Under the pieces are notes generated by a model, which saw nothing but the letters and a program-made list of their open reading frames with translations, did no database searches and had not been told where the DNA came from. The translations under genes were made by a program, and so were the position numbers. A DNA stretch of 40,987 bases. It comes from Planctomycetota bacterium (GTDB lineage: Bacteria > Planctomycetota > PLA2 > JAEUHO01). The stretch is taken from NCBI GenBank assembly GCA_030065025.1, contig JASJDY010000084.1, positions 1 to 40,987 of the forward strand, written 5' to 3'. The stretch's first letter is position 1. Each line of letters opens with the position of its first letter. Of the stretch, positions 1 through 7,835 are shown one piece after another.

Positions 1-524
1 GCGAGATGCTGCAGGCTCGCAGCACGCACGCGCACCTTGTCGCTCACGAGCAGCGGGTGGGCCTCGAGCGCGACACGGAAACGGCGCTCCGCCTCCGCGT
101 GGTCCCGGAGGGCGAGAGCCGCGACGCCGGCGTGGTACGAGGCGATGTGGCGGAGCCACGCAGGGCGATCGTCGCTCGCCAGATGCTGCCAGCGCGTGAG
201 CCGCGCGAGCGGCGAAGGCGCGGCCGAGCGTGCGTTCTCGAGCGCGCCGGCCAGCTCGGCGGAGAGCGGCGCGTCCGTGCCGCGCAGGGTGCCCGGTTCG
301 AGCTGCCACGCCTGCTCCGGTCCCCCGGCCGGCTGGCGCGCGAGCCGCGGAGCGTTCGCCACGGCCTCGGCGAGGCGCCGTTGCTCGAGCGCGCGTGCGC
401 GGCGGTCCGTCTGTTCGCGTTCGAGGGCAAGGTGGCGGAAGCCCAGCAGCCCCAACAACACACCACCACCGAGCAGCAGGGTGGCGGTCAGCGAGCGACG
501 TCCGGCGCTGGTCATGCGCTGCAT
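1..524 (-). CDS. Partial (C-terminus beyond left edge) membrane-anchored protein, possibly TPR-containing or sensor/kinase-like extracytoplasmic region
   Basis: Reverse strand reads MQRMTSAGRRSLTATLLLGGGVLLGLLGFRHLALEREQTDRRARALEQRRLAEAV...HIASYHAGVAALALRDHAEAERRFRVALEAHPLLVSDKVRVRAASLQHLA with no stop to the window edge; N-terminal TM segment, TPR-like AERRFRVALEAHP. Not in the ORF track because it runs off the edge. Confidence 0.7.
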   Translation of the reverse strand, partial: MQRMTSAGRRSLTATLLLGGGVLLGLLGFRHLALEREQTDRRARALEQRRLAEAVANAPRLARQPAGGPEQAWQLEPGTLRGTDAPLSAELAGALENARSAAPSPLARLTRWQHLASDDRPAWLRHIASYHAGVAALALRDHAEAERRFRVALEAHPLLVSDKVRVRAASLQHL

Positions 525-598
525 CGTCGCGGTAAGTGCCCCCGCAGTGTCACGCAAGCGTAAACGTCGGATGGTCGATGATCCGGTAGGATTGCACC

Positions 599-2191
599 TT
601 GAAGGACATCGCCTTGAGCGCCTCCCGACCCCGCCCGCTGCCCCTGGCCGCGATGATCCTGCTCGGGGTCCTGGGACTCGCACTGCTGGCGCCCGCCGCG
701 GCCGGAGACGTCACGGCGACGCAGGTGAAGAGTCTGCACGCGCGCTACGAGGACCTCCAGTCGAAGAAGGGGCACACCGCGTTCACGGCGCGCATGGACG
801 CCATCCGCGACCTCGCGAAGCTCGACCACCCCGCGGCCCGCAAGGCGCTGCTGAAGATCGCGCGGGAGAGCAAGGTCGTCGACGACCGCGCGCTCGCCGT
901 GCTCGGGCTCGGCCGCCGCCTCGATCTCGCGACGGCGCGCGCCCTGGCCGCGATCGTGGCCAAGCGTCCGGTGCCCGTGCTGGTCCAGGCCCTCGGCGAC
1001 GCGTTCAGCGGCGCCGACGGCGAAGCCGTCCTGACCTGGCTGGCGACGGATGCCCTCGAGCACACGAGCCCCGCTGTGGCCCAGGCGGCGCTGGACGCGC
1101 AGTACGCGCACGCAGATCCGCGCGCGCTGAAGCGTGCCGTGGCGCTCTACGACGCGTGGCACGAGAAGCGCGACGGCAAGGCGATCGCCCACGCCGCGGT
1201 CCGCGCGCTCGGCAGCATCAACGGCCGCCCGGTCCGCACCTTCCTGCTGCGCGCCGCCGAACACGCGGACTGGCGCGTCCGCCTTGCCGTCGCAGACGTC
1301 ATGGCGTGGCAGCAGCCGTACGACGTGAACGTGCGCGGCACGCTGAAGGACCTCCTCACCGACGACGAGCCGGTCGTGCGCCAGCGAGCGGCGGCTTCCA
1401 TCGGCGAGGCGCGCATGGAGGAACTGCTGCCGGACGTCGCCGCACGCCTCGAGGATCCGCACATCAAGACGCGCGCGGTCGCCCACACCGCGCTGCGCGC
1501 GCTCTCACATCGAGACCTCGGCTACGACCCGCGCGACTGGCTGCTGTGGTGGAAGCGCCGGTCCACGACACGCGGCGGTCTCAAGCCGTCGCCCTCCAGC
1601 AGCGTCGTCACGTACTACGGCGTCAACGTCCACTCCGACCGCCTCATCTTCGTGGTGGACATCTCGGGCTCCATGGCGATGCCCCGCGTGGCAGGCAAGG
1701 CGCGCATCGACGTCGCGCGCCGCGAGCTACGCCGCGCACTCGGCAATCTCGACGAGAAGACGCTCTTCAACGTCATCGTCTTCTCGGACAAGGTCCGGGC
1801 CTGGCGTCGTGGTGAGGTCCTCGCGACGAAGGCGAATCTCGTCAAGGCGCGCACGTGGGTCGACAAGGCCCTGACCGATCCGCAGGGCGGCACGTACATG
1901 GCAGCGGCGCTCGAGAAGGCCTTCGCCGAGAACCCGCGCATGGACACGGTCTATCTGCTGACGGACGGCCTGGCGTCGGACGGCGAGCCGATCGTGCCCG
2001 AGGCGATCCTGCAGAGCGTGGGCGGCTGGAACCGCTACCGACGGGTGGTCATCCACACCTTCGCGCTGACGCTCGAGGACGAGTTCCCGGACGGCCTACC
2101 GGACGCGAGCCTCGATCCCGTCAAGCGCTTCATGCGCGACCTGGCCAAGGCCACGGGCGGCACGTGCACGGTGGTGACGAAGGCGCCGTAG
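599..2191 (+). CDS. HEAT-repeat plus von Willebrand factor A (VWA) domain secreted protein
   Basis: 530 aa; N-terminal signal-like LPLAAMILLGVLGLALLAPAAAG; HEAT-like repeats (DHPAARKALLKIA, DEPVVRQRAAASIGEA); MIDAS-type VVDISGSMAMP; probable TTG start. Confidence 0.85.
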   Translation: MKDIALSASRPRPLPLAAMILLGVLGLALLAPAAAGDVTATQVKSLHARYEDLQSKKGHTAFTARMDAIRDLAKLDHPAARKALLKIARESKVVDDRALAVLGLGRRLDLATARALAAIVAKRPVPVLVQALGDAFSGADGEAVLTWLATDALEHTSPAVAQAALDAQYAHADPRALKRAVALYDAWHEKRDGKAIAHAAVRALGSINGRPVRTFLLRAAEHADWRVRLAVADVMAWQQPYDVNVRGTLKDLLTDDEPVVRQRAAASIGEARMEELLPDVAARLEDPHIKTRAVAHTALRALSHRDLGYDPRDWLLWWKRRSTTRGGLKPSPSSSVVTYYGVNVHSDRLIFVVDISGSMAMPRVAGKARIDVARRELRRALGNLDEKTLFNVIVFSDKVRAWRRGEVLATKANLVKARTWVDKALTDPQGGTYMAAALEKAFAENPRMDTVYLLTDGLASDGEPIVPEAILQSVGGWNRYRRVVIHTFALTLEDEFPDGLPDASLDPVKRFMRDLAKATGGTCTVVTKAP

Positions 2192-3316
2192 TCACGCCTC
2201 GGCTGCGTCGCTCCGCGTCACGTGCAGCACTCGCTGCGGGAAGGGGATCTCGATCCCGCCCTCGTTCAGGGCGCGATTCAGCTCCGTACACACCTGGTCC
2301 AGCGCCCGCCCGTAGTCGACCGGCTTGCGCAGATAGCCGCGCACCTCGAAGTCGAGCGCCGAGTCGCCGAAGCCGCGGAAGCGCACGTTCGGCGGCGGCG
2401 ACGGCGCCAGCATGTCGCACGCCTTGACGGCCTCGAGCATCACCTCGCGGGCCTTGTCGACGTCGGAGCCGTAGGCGATGCCCAGCGGCACGCGCAGACG
2501 CCGCTTCACGTACGGCCCGCTCGACTCGTTGATGATCTTGGAGTTGGCCATGAGGCCGTTGGGCAGCGTGATCTCGATGTCGTCGCGCGTCAGGATGCGC
2601 GTGCTGCGGATACCGATATCGGTCACCTTGCCGCGCTCGCCCGTCTCGAGCACGATGAAGTCACCCAGCTTGTAGGGCGCGTCGGCGAGGATGAAGATGC
2701 CGGCGAACAGGTTCGCGAGCGTGTCCTTGGCCGCGAAGCCGATCGCGATGCCGAGAATACCGGCCGACGCCAGCCACGCCGTGAGGTCGATGTGCCACGC
2801 GGACATGAGACCGTAGATCGCGAAGCCCACGATCAAGAGCTTCGTGACGATCTCGAAGAGCGGCAGCGTGCGCGGCTCGATCCACTTGAAGTCGTCGACG
2901 CGCCGGGCGAGGCCGGTCAGGACCGCGTCGCTGATCTTCATGAAGGCGCGCATCCAGAACAGGATGGCGATCGTGACCATGAGCGACGTCGCGCGCGGGG
3001 TCCATGTGCTCCAGGTTCCGTAGTCGGACTGGAACGCTTCGCGCAGTGCCTTGCTGGCGTTCACCCCGGGATCGGAGGGCTCGAGGCCCTTCAGCATCAC
3101 GCTGAAGCCCACGAAGAGCACCGTGAGGAACAGCGGCCAGCGCAGCGCCGACAGGACCTTGTCGTCGAGCTCGTTCTTGGTGCGGTGCGTGACCATGCGC
3201 ACGACGCGGGTCACGACGAACTGCACGAGGAACGCGGCGACGACGCTGTAGATCAAGACCTCCCACCAGGAGAGGACCTCGAGCGACTTCAGCCACTTGT
3301 CGAACCACTCGGGCAT
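2192..3316 (-). CDS. Mechanosensitive ion channel family protein (MscS-type)
   Basis: MPEWFDKWLKSLEVLSWWEVLIYSVV...; MscS core GILGIAIGFAAKDTLANLFAGIFILADAPYKLGDFIVLETGERGKVTDIGIRSTRILTRDDIEITLPNGLMANSKIIN. Confidence 0.95.
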   Translation of the reverse strand: MPEWFDKWLKSLEVLSWWEVLIYSVVAAFLVQFVVTRVVRMVTHRTKNELDDKVLSALRWPLFLTVLFVGFSVMLKGLEPSDPGVNASKALREAFQSDYGTWSTWTPRATSLMVTIAILFWMRAFMKISDAVLTGLARRVDDFKWIEPRTLPLFEIVTKLLIVGFAIYGLMSAWHIDLTAWLASAGILGIAIGFAAKDTLANLFAGIFILADAPYKLGDFIVLETGERGKVTDIGIRSTRILTRDDIEITLPNGLMANSKIINESSGPYVKRRLRVPLGIAYGSDVDKAREVMLEAVKACDMLAPSPPPNVRFRGFGDSALDFEVRGYLRKPVDYGRALDQVCTELNRALNEGGIEIPFPQRVLHVTRSDAAEA

Positions 3317-3356
3317 GGATACCTCCATGCCCAGTGTCGGGGTGCGTGGCGACACC

Positions 3357-4160
3357 CTATTGCAGGTGCTTCTCCCAGAACGCCTTCATGGCCTCCCAGG
3401 ACTTCTCGTCGGCGGCCTTGTGGTAGGCGACGTTGTCCATGCCCCGGTCGCTGGCGCCGGGGTTCGTGAACGCGTGCACGGCGCCCTCGTAGGAAACGAG
3501 GTCGTACTCGATGCCGCGCTCGGCCATCGACGTCTCGAAGGCCCCGATCATCTCCTTGGTGACCCAGACGTCGTCGGCGCCGTTGCAGACGAGCACCGCG
3601 GCCGTGACCTTGTCGCTCTCGCCGGGCGTCGTGAGGCTGCCGTGGAACGCGACGACGCCCTTCACGCCCATGTCCGCCCACGCGGCCTCCAGCGCGACGG
3701 TGCCGCCGTAGCAGAAGCCCATGGCGCCGATCTTCGAGGCATCCACGCGCTCGTGCTTCGCGAGCACGTCGTAGCCGGCCTGGAGTCGCGCGCGCCCGAA
3801 GCCGGCGCGGTCGCCGTAGAACGCGCCCGACCACGCCTGCGCCTGGGGCACCTCGTCGGAGACCTTGCCCCTGCCGTACATGTCGACGCAGAACGCGACG
3901 TAGCCGAGCTCCGCCATCCGGCGCGCGCGCTCCTTCGGGTGGTCCTGCAGCCCCCACCACTCGTGGATCACGAGGATGCCCGGGCGCTTGCCCTCGCGGT
4001 TCTTGTCGTAGGCGAGGTAGCCCTCGAGCTCGACGCCGTCGTGCGTGTAGCTCACGGACTCCGAGACGACTTCGGGTTTCAGATCGGCTTCCTCCTTGCC
4101 GCCGCACGCGGCGAGCAGGACGACGAGGGACAGGACGAGCGAGACGCGGCTCAGCTGCAT
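3357..4160 (-). CDS. Dienelactone hydrolase family lipoprotein
   Basis: MQLSRVSLVLSLVVLLAACGGKE lipobox; RPGILVIHEWWGLQDHPKERARRMAELGYVAFCVDMYGRG; nucleophile region KIGAMGFCYGGTVALEAA; AVHAFTNP. Confidence 0.9.
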   Translation of the reverse strand: MQLSRVSLVLSLVVLLAACGGKEEADLKPEVVSESVSYTHDGVELEGYLAYDKNREGKRPGILVIHEWWGLQDHPKERARRMAELGYVAFCVDMYGRGKVSDEVPQAQAWSGAFYGDRAGFGRARLQAGYDVLAKHERVDASKIGAMGFCYGGTVALEAAWADMGVKGVVAFHGSLTTPGESDKVTAAVLVCNGADDVWVTKEMIGAFETSMAERGIEYDLVSYEGAVHAFTNPGASDRGMDNVAYHKAADEKSWEAMKAFWEKHLQ

Positions 4161-4204
4161 GGGTGCTTCTCCTGGGGGCGCGACAGTGTACGCAGCTCGA
4201 GGGC

Positions 4205-5452
4205 TCAGTCGACGACGGGGAGCGTGACCGTCTTCTCCGTGCGTCCGCGCAGCAGCTTGACGGCCACCTCCTGGCCCGCCCTCAGCTTCAGCCGGAACCA
4301 CGCGTGCCACTCCGCCACGCTGTGGAAGTCGCTCTTGCCGCCCGTCGCGAGGATCACGTCGCCCTTGCGGATGCCGGCCTTCGCGGCGTTGCGTCCCGTG
4401 TGCGCGTGCTCGCCCCACGTGACGAGGTAGTTGACGCGGAAGGCGAACGCCTTCTCGTCGAGCCCGAGCGTGCGCAGCTGAGCGGCACCCAGCCGGCGGC
4501 CGCCGAAGCCGGGCTTCGGCGAGAGCCTCCACTTGCTCGCCCGCCACGCGAAGTTGCGCGGGCTGGGCTCCTTCCAGCCCTTCGGCGCGCGAAGTGTGGT
4601 CCTGACGCTCTTGCCGGCGCGCTCGACCTGCAACGGGATGCGCGTGGCCTGCGGCGACGCCTCGTGCAGCACGCGCTGCACGTCGCCCAGCGTGAGGATC
4701 CGCCGGCTCTCCATGCGCAGCAGGCGATCACCCGTGCGAAGTCCCGCCGTGGCCGCCGGCGATTCCGGTGTGACGGCAGCGACCACCGCCTGGTCGTCGC
4801 GCTCGACCGTGAAGCCGAGCTCGCTCGAATCCGGGTAGCGCCAGGCCATCTGCCGGCGGAACGTCCCGAGGTCCTTGGCCCCCTCCGTCACCGCATCGTT
4901 CACCATGTGGCAGTGGTAGCACTCCGGCTGCTTGGGCCGCGCCTTCATCCAAGGCATGCGATCGACGCTGAGGGGCTCACGCTTCGCGGGCGGCGACGGG
5001 TTCTTCTGGTAGGCGGCGTGCGCCGGCAGCGTCTTGCGCAGCACGTCGACGAAGCTCTTCACGGACGTGTGGGATTGGGGATCCGTCCCGTCCCGTGCAC
5101 CGTAGCGGTGGTAGATCGTGCCGTCCGCGTTCATGAGGAGCACGGCGAGGGTGAGGTCGAAGTCGAAGTCGTAGGTGCGGACGTCGACGCCCTTCATGTT
5201 CGTGATGCGCACGCAGACGTACGGCTCGAGTGCCTTCGTGAGCTCGGAAGAGGAACGGACGACCTGCCCGTCGAAGGACCCGCAGTCCCTTCACGACTCT
5301 CAGCGGAACACGGCGACGATGGGCCGGCCCGTCTCGCGCGCCGCGGCACGTGCAGCGTCGAGGTCCGTGAGCCACGTGACACCGGCGCTCTCGCCGTCCT
5401 CGACCGCAGCGAGGACCGCGCAAAGCAGCAGCAGCAGGATCAGCGTGCGCAT
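4205..5452 (-). CDS. Putative selenoprotein: thioredoxin-like domain with UxxU motif, CxxCH (c-type heme-like) motif and PDZ domains; two in-frame TGA codons at 5300-5302 and 5291-5293
   Basis: Continuous reverse frame from ATG at 5452 (MRTLILLLLLCAVLAAVEDGESAGVTWLTDLDAARAAARETGRPIVAVFR) through TGA-GAG-TCG-TGA-AGG-GAC-TGC-GGG-TCC-TTC into SSELTKALEPYVCVRITNMKGVDVRTYDFDFDLTLAVLLMNADG...CYHCHMV...PDZ. The ORF track splits this into 5300-5497 and 4205-5212; 5302 and 5212 are exactly 90 nt apart, so they share a frame and no other stop intervenes. Confidence 0.8.
5255..5271 (-). promoter_or_regulatory. Candidate bacterial SECIS hairpin for the second TGA (5291-5293)
   Basis: Minus-strand RNA ACGGGC-AGGUC-GUCCGU: 6 bp stem (one G.U), 5-nt loop with G at position 2; loop spans nt 29-33 counted from U of the second UGA. 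Confidence 0.5.
5274..5290 (-). promoter_or_regulatory. Candidate bacterial SECIS hairpin for the first TGA (5300-5302)
   Basis: Minus-strand RNA AGGGAC-UGCGG-GUCCUU: 6 bp stem (one G.U), 5-nt loop with G at position 2; loop spans nt 19-23 counted from U of the first UGA. Confidence 0.55.
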
Positions 5453-6930
5453 CACCGCGCACCCGCCGCCCAGCGCACGCCGCGCTCGAGGAGCCACTCG
5501 AGGCCCTTCGTCTGCTCCGGGTGCGGACTGAAGACGATCACCCGGCCCTCGCCGCAGAGGCCGCTCGCGATGGCCGGCGTGCCGACTTGGAGCCCCTTGG
5601 GGGTGCCGTTCTGGGCAACCTCCGTGCGGAAGAGGGCTAGTGGCTCGAAGTCCGGCAGCGTCTCCGAGCCGGCGGGGCCGAGCACGGGCCCGTTGTGGAA
5701 CAGGACCTTCAGGGGGGCCTTACGCACTCCGAAGATCTCGCGGCCACGCTCGGTCAGCTCGACCTCGAGCGTGCCCTTGCCGCGGCGCCACTTGGGCGAG
5801 AGCGTGCGCGCGTCGAGGAGCTTGGCACCCCACGAGAAGCTCGTGCACGCCAGATAGGCCCCGGCGCAGACGCCGACGTAGCCGCCACCCGCCTCGACGA
5901 AGCGCTTGAGAGCCTGCCGGCCGGAGGCGCCTAGCGCGCTCCCCTGGCCGCTACCCGTGCCGCCGGGGAAGATCACGACGTCGAAGCCCGCCAACGCACC
6001 GGCGCGGATCTCGGGTGGGCCTACGCGCAGCACGTGCAGGTCTTCGCGACGGCGCAGCTGCTTCCAGATGTAGGGCACGCCGTTGCCGCCCGTGCCGCCC
6101 GCGTCGTAGAGCCCGACCACGGTCTGACCCTGGAGCGGCTTGGCGGGCAGCAGCGTGTCTATGGGGAAGTCGTGCGCGATCATCCCGAGGTGCAGCAGCA
6201 GCCGGTGCACCATCAGCCGGTGCTGGCGCGCGCGCAGCGAGCGCGGCTGGGTCCACGTGGTCTCGAGCAGCAGCGCCTTCGCGCCGAGGTGCTCGGCCGC
6301 TGCGCGCGCGATGCCGCCGTCCACCGGCGGCCCCAACCGCACGAAGCGCCGGCTCGACTTGCTGATCGTCGCGTTGACGGCGTCGAGCAGGAACGTCGCC
6401 GCCGTCTGTGCCTCGGCGCTCTTCCCCGTGATGACGGAGCTACCGACGCTCTTCTTGTTCACGCGGTGGAAGTCGGAGCCCTCGTGCAGGTCCACGACCC
6501 AGTCGGGTCGCATGGAGCGCAGGAAGAGCCAGAGCGCCCGCGCGCGTTTGCCGCGGGGCTGCTCGTCGCGGTCGGCGCGCGGAAAGTTGCGGTTGAGATC
6601 ACCGCGGCTCTTGTCCACGCCGGGCGTGCGGCGCTTGTAGGCCTCGAGCGCGTCGACGTTGGCTCGCGGGATGACCGTGAGGCGGCCGCGGCGGATGGGC
6701 CAATGGCGGATCTGGGCCGCCGCGTAGGTGGACGCCGGCTCGTTGCCGTGCATCCCCGCGACGATGACCACCGACGGTCCCGAGAGACCGCTATCGCGCA
6801 CGTAGGCGGGGGTGGCCCACGTCTCCCCCGGGGCGATCGTGACGGTACGCGTCCGCGCCTCGCGCGCTGCAGCGGAGCCGATCGCCAACAGGAGCAGCAG
6901 CGCGGCGGGCAGGACACGGACGACTCGCAT
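5452..6930 (-). CDS. Succinylglutamate desuccinylase/aspartoacylase (M14-like) domain fused to a BPL_N / class I glutamine amidotransferase-like domain
   Basis: Signal peptide MRVVRVLPAALLLLLAIGSAAA; zinc-site-like AGMHGNEP and WVVDLHEGSDF; C-terminal VVIFPGGTGSGQGSALG...GGGYVGVCAGAYLAC (nucleophile elbow-like). Stop overlaps the next start (ATGA). Confidence 0.85.
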   Translation of the reverse strand: MRVVRVLPAALLLLLAIGSAAAREARTRTVTIAPGETWATPAYVRDSGLSGPSVVIVAGMHGNEPASTYAAAQIRHWPIRRGRLTVIPRANVDALEAYKRRTPGVDKSRGDLNRNFPRADRDEQPRGKRARALWLFLRSMRPDWVVDLHEGSDFHRVNKKSVGSSVITGKSAEAQTAATFLLDAVNATISKSSRRFVRLGPPVDGGIARAAAEHLGAKALLLETTWTQPRSLRARQHRLMVHRLLLHLGMIAHDFPIDTLLPAKPLQGQTVVGLYDAGGTGGNGVPYIWKQLRRREDLHVLRVGPPEIRAGALAGFDVVIFPGGTGSGQGSALGASGRQALKRFVEAGGGYVGVCAGAYLACTSFSWGAKLLDARTLSPKWRRGKGTLEVELTERGREIFGVRKAPLKVLFHNGPVLGPAGSETLPDFEPLALFRTEVAQNGTPKGLQVGTPAIASGLCGEGRVIVFSPHPEQTKGLEWLLERGVRWAAGAR

Positions 6931-6971
6931 CCGCGCACGGTAGGGCGGCACGCGAACGGCCGCAAGATGGC

Positions 6972-7835
6972 CTACATCGGTTCTTCCAAACGGAGCAGGT
7001 GATAGTCCCCCACCGGCTCGTAGCCGAGCTTCACGTAGCACGCCTGCGCCGCGGGGTTGTCCTCGCCCGTGAAGAGGATCGAGCGCTCGGCGCCTTCCGC
7101 GCGTGCATCGCGAAGCGATCCCGCGACTGCCGCACGCGCGTAGCCGTTGGAGCGCAGCTCCGGCGGCGTGTAGACACCGCCCACCTGCACGCACGCCGGC
7201 GTCTGCGTGTTGAACCCCGTCATCGCCACCGGCTCCTCGCCTGCGTGCAGGATCCACAGGCGCCGGCCTGCGATGCCCGAGCGCATCGATGTCTCGACCT
7301 CGGACTCCGCCGACGGGTCGTCAGGCAGTCCGATCGCCTCGCTGCGGTAGGCCCGCCCCCACGGCACGAGCACGGGCAGGTCATCGGGGGTCGCGCGCCG
7401 ACAGGTGACGCGTCCTGCCGCAAGCGCTTCAGGCACGCGGAGGTCGGACAGCAGGAGCCTGTAGAGGATCTCCTTGCTGTCCATCGTCGTCGGCGCGTCC
7501 TCGAGCCCCAGCAGCCGCCGCGCTTCCACGACCTGGGCATGGATGCCGGTCAGGCCCTGCAGCGGACGAGGCGCAGCACGCAACGTCTCGCGGACCACAT
7601 CCTCCAGGTGGCGCGGCGCCTCGATCACGAGGTTGCGATTCCAGTAGAGCGCGGCCACCGCGACGACCTCGTCGCCTTCGAACGCGGCGGCGTACGTGCC
7701 CTGGAACCGCTCGCCTTCGTCGACCAGGCCGGCGGCGGCGAGGTTCCCCTGCAGGAACATCGTGGTGTCCGGCCGGCTGTGCAGGAAGCGGAGGAGCGCA
7801 GACTCGTCTGAGGCGGTGATCTTGCGGACGTTCAT
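6972..7835 (-). CDS. GNAT family N-acetyltransferase
   Basis: MNVRKITASDESALLRFLHSRPDTTMFLQGNL...; C-terminal GVYTPPELRSNGYARAAVAGSLRDARAEGAERSILFTGEDNPAAQACYVKLGYEPVGDYHLLRL is the GNAT acetyl-CoA binding region. Confidence 0.88.
   Translation of the reverse strand: MNVRKITASDESALLRFLHSRPDTTMFLQGNLAAAGLVDEGERFQGTYAAAFEGDEVVAVAALYWNRNLVIEAPRHLEDVVRETLRAAPRPLQGLTGIHAQVVEARRLLGLEDAPTTMDSKEILYRLLLSDLRVPEALAAGRVTCRRATPDDLPVLVPWGRAYRSEAIGLPDDPSAESEVETSMRSGIAGRRLWILHAGEEPVAMTGFNTQTPACVQVGGVYTPPELRSNGYARAAVAGSLRDARAEGAERSILFTGEDNPAAQACYVKLGYEPVGDYHLLRLEEPM

Noticed and set aside
37-1815. 592-aa + strand ORF
   Set aside because: Arg/Ala/Pro-rich out-of-frame reading through the HEAT-VWA gene and antisense to the left-edge gene.
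5275-5320. Pseudogene or frameshift explanation for the break between ORFs 5300-5497 and 4205-5212
   Set aside because: No frame change is needed; both halves are in the same frame, separated only by two TGAs at CxxC spacing with a conserved-looking coding context between them.
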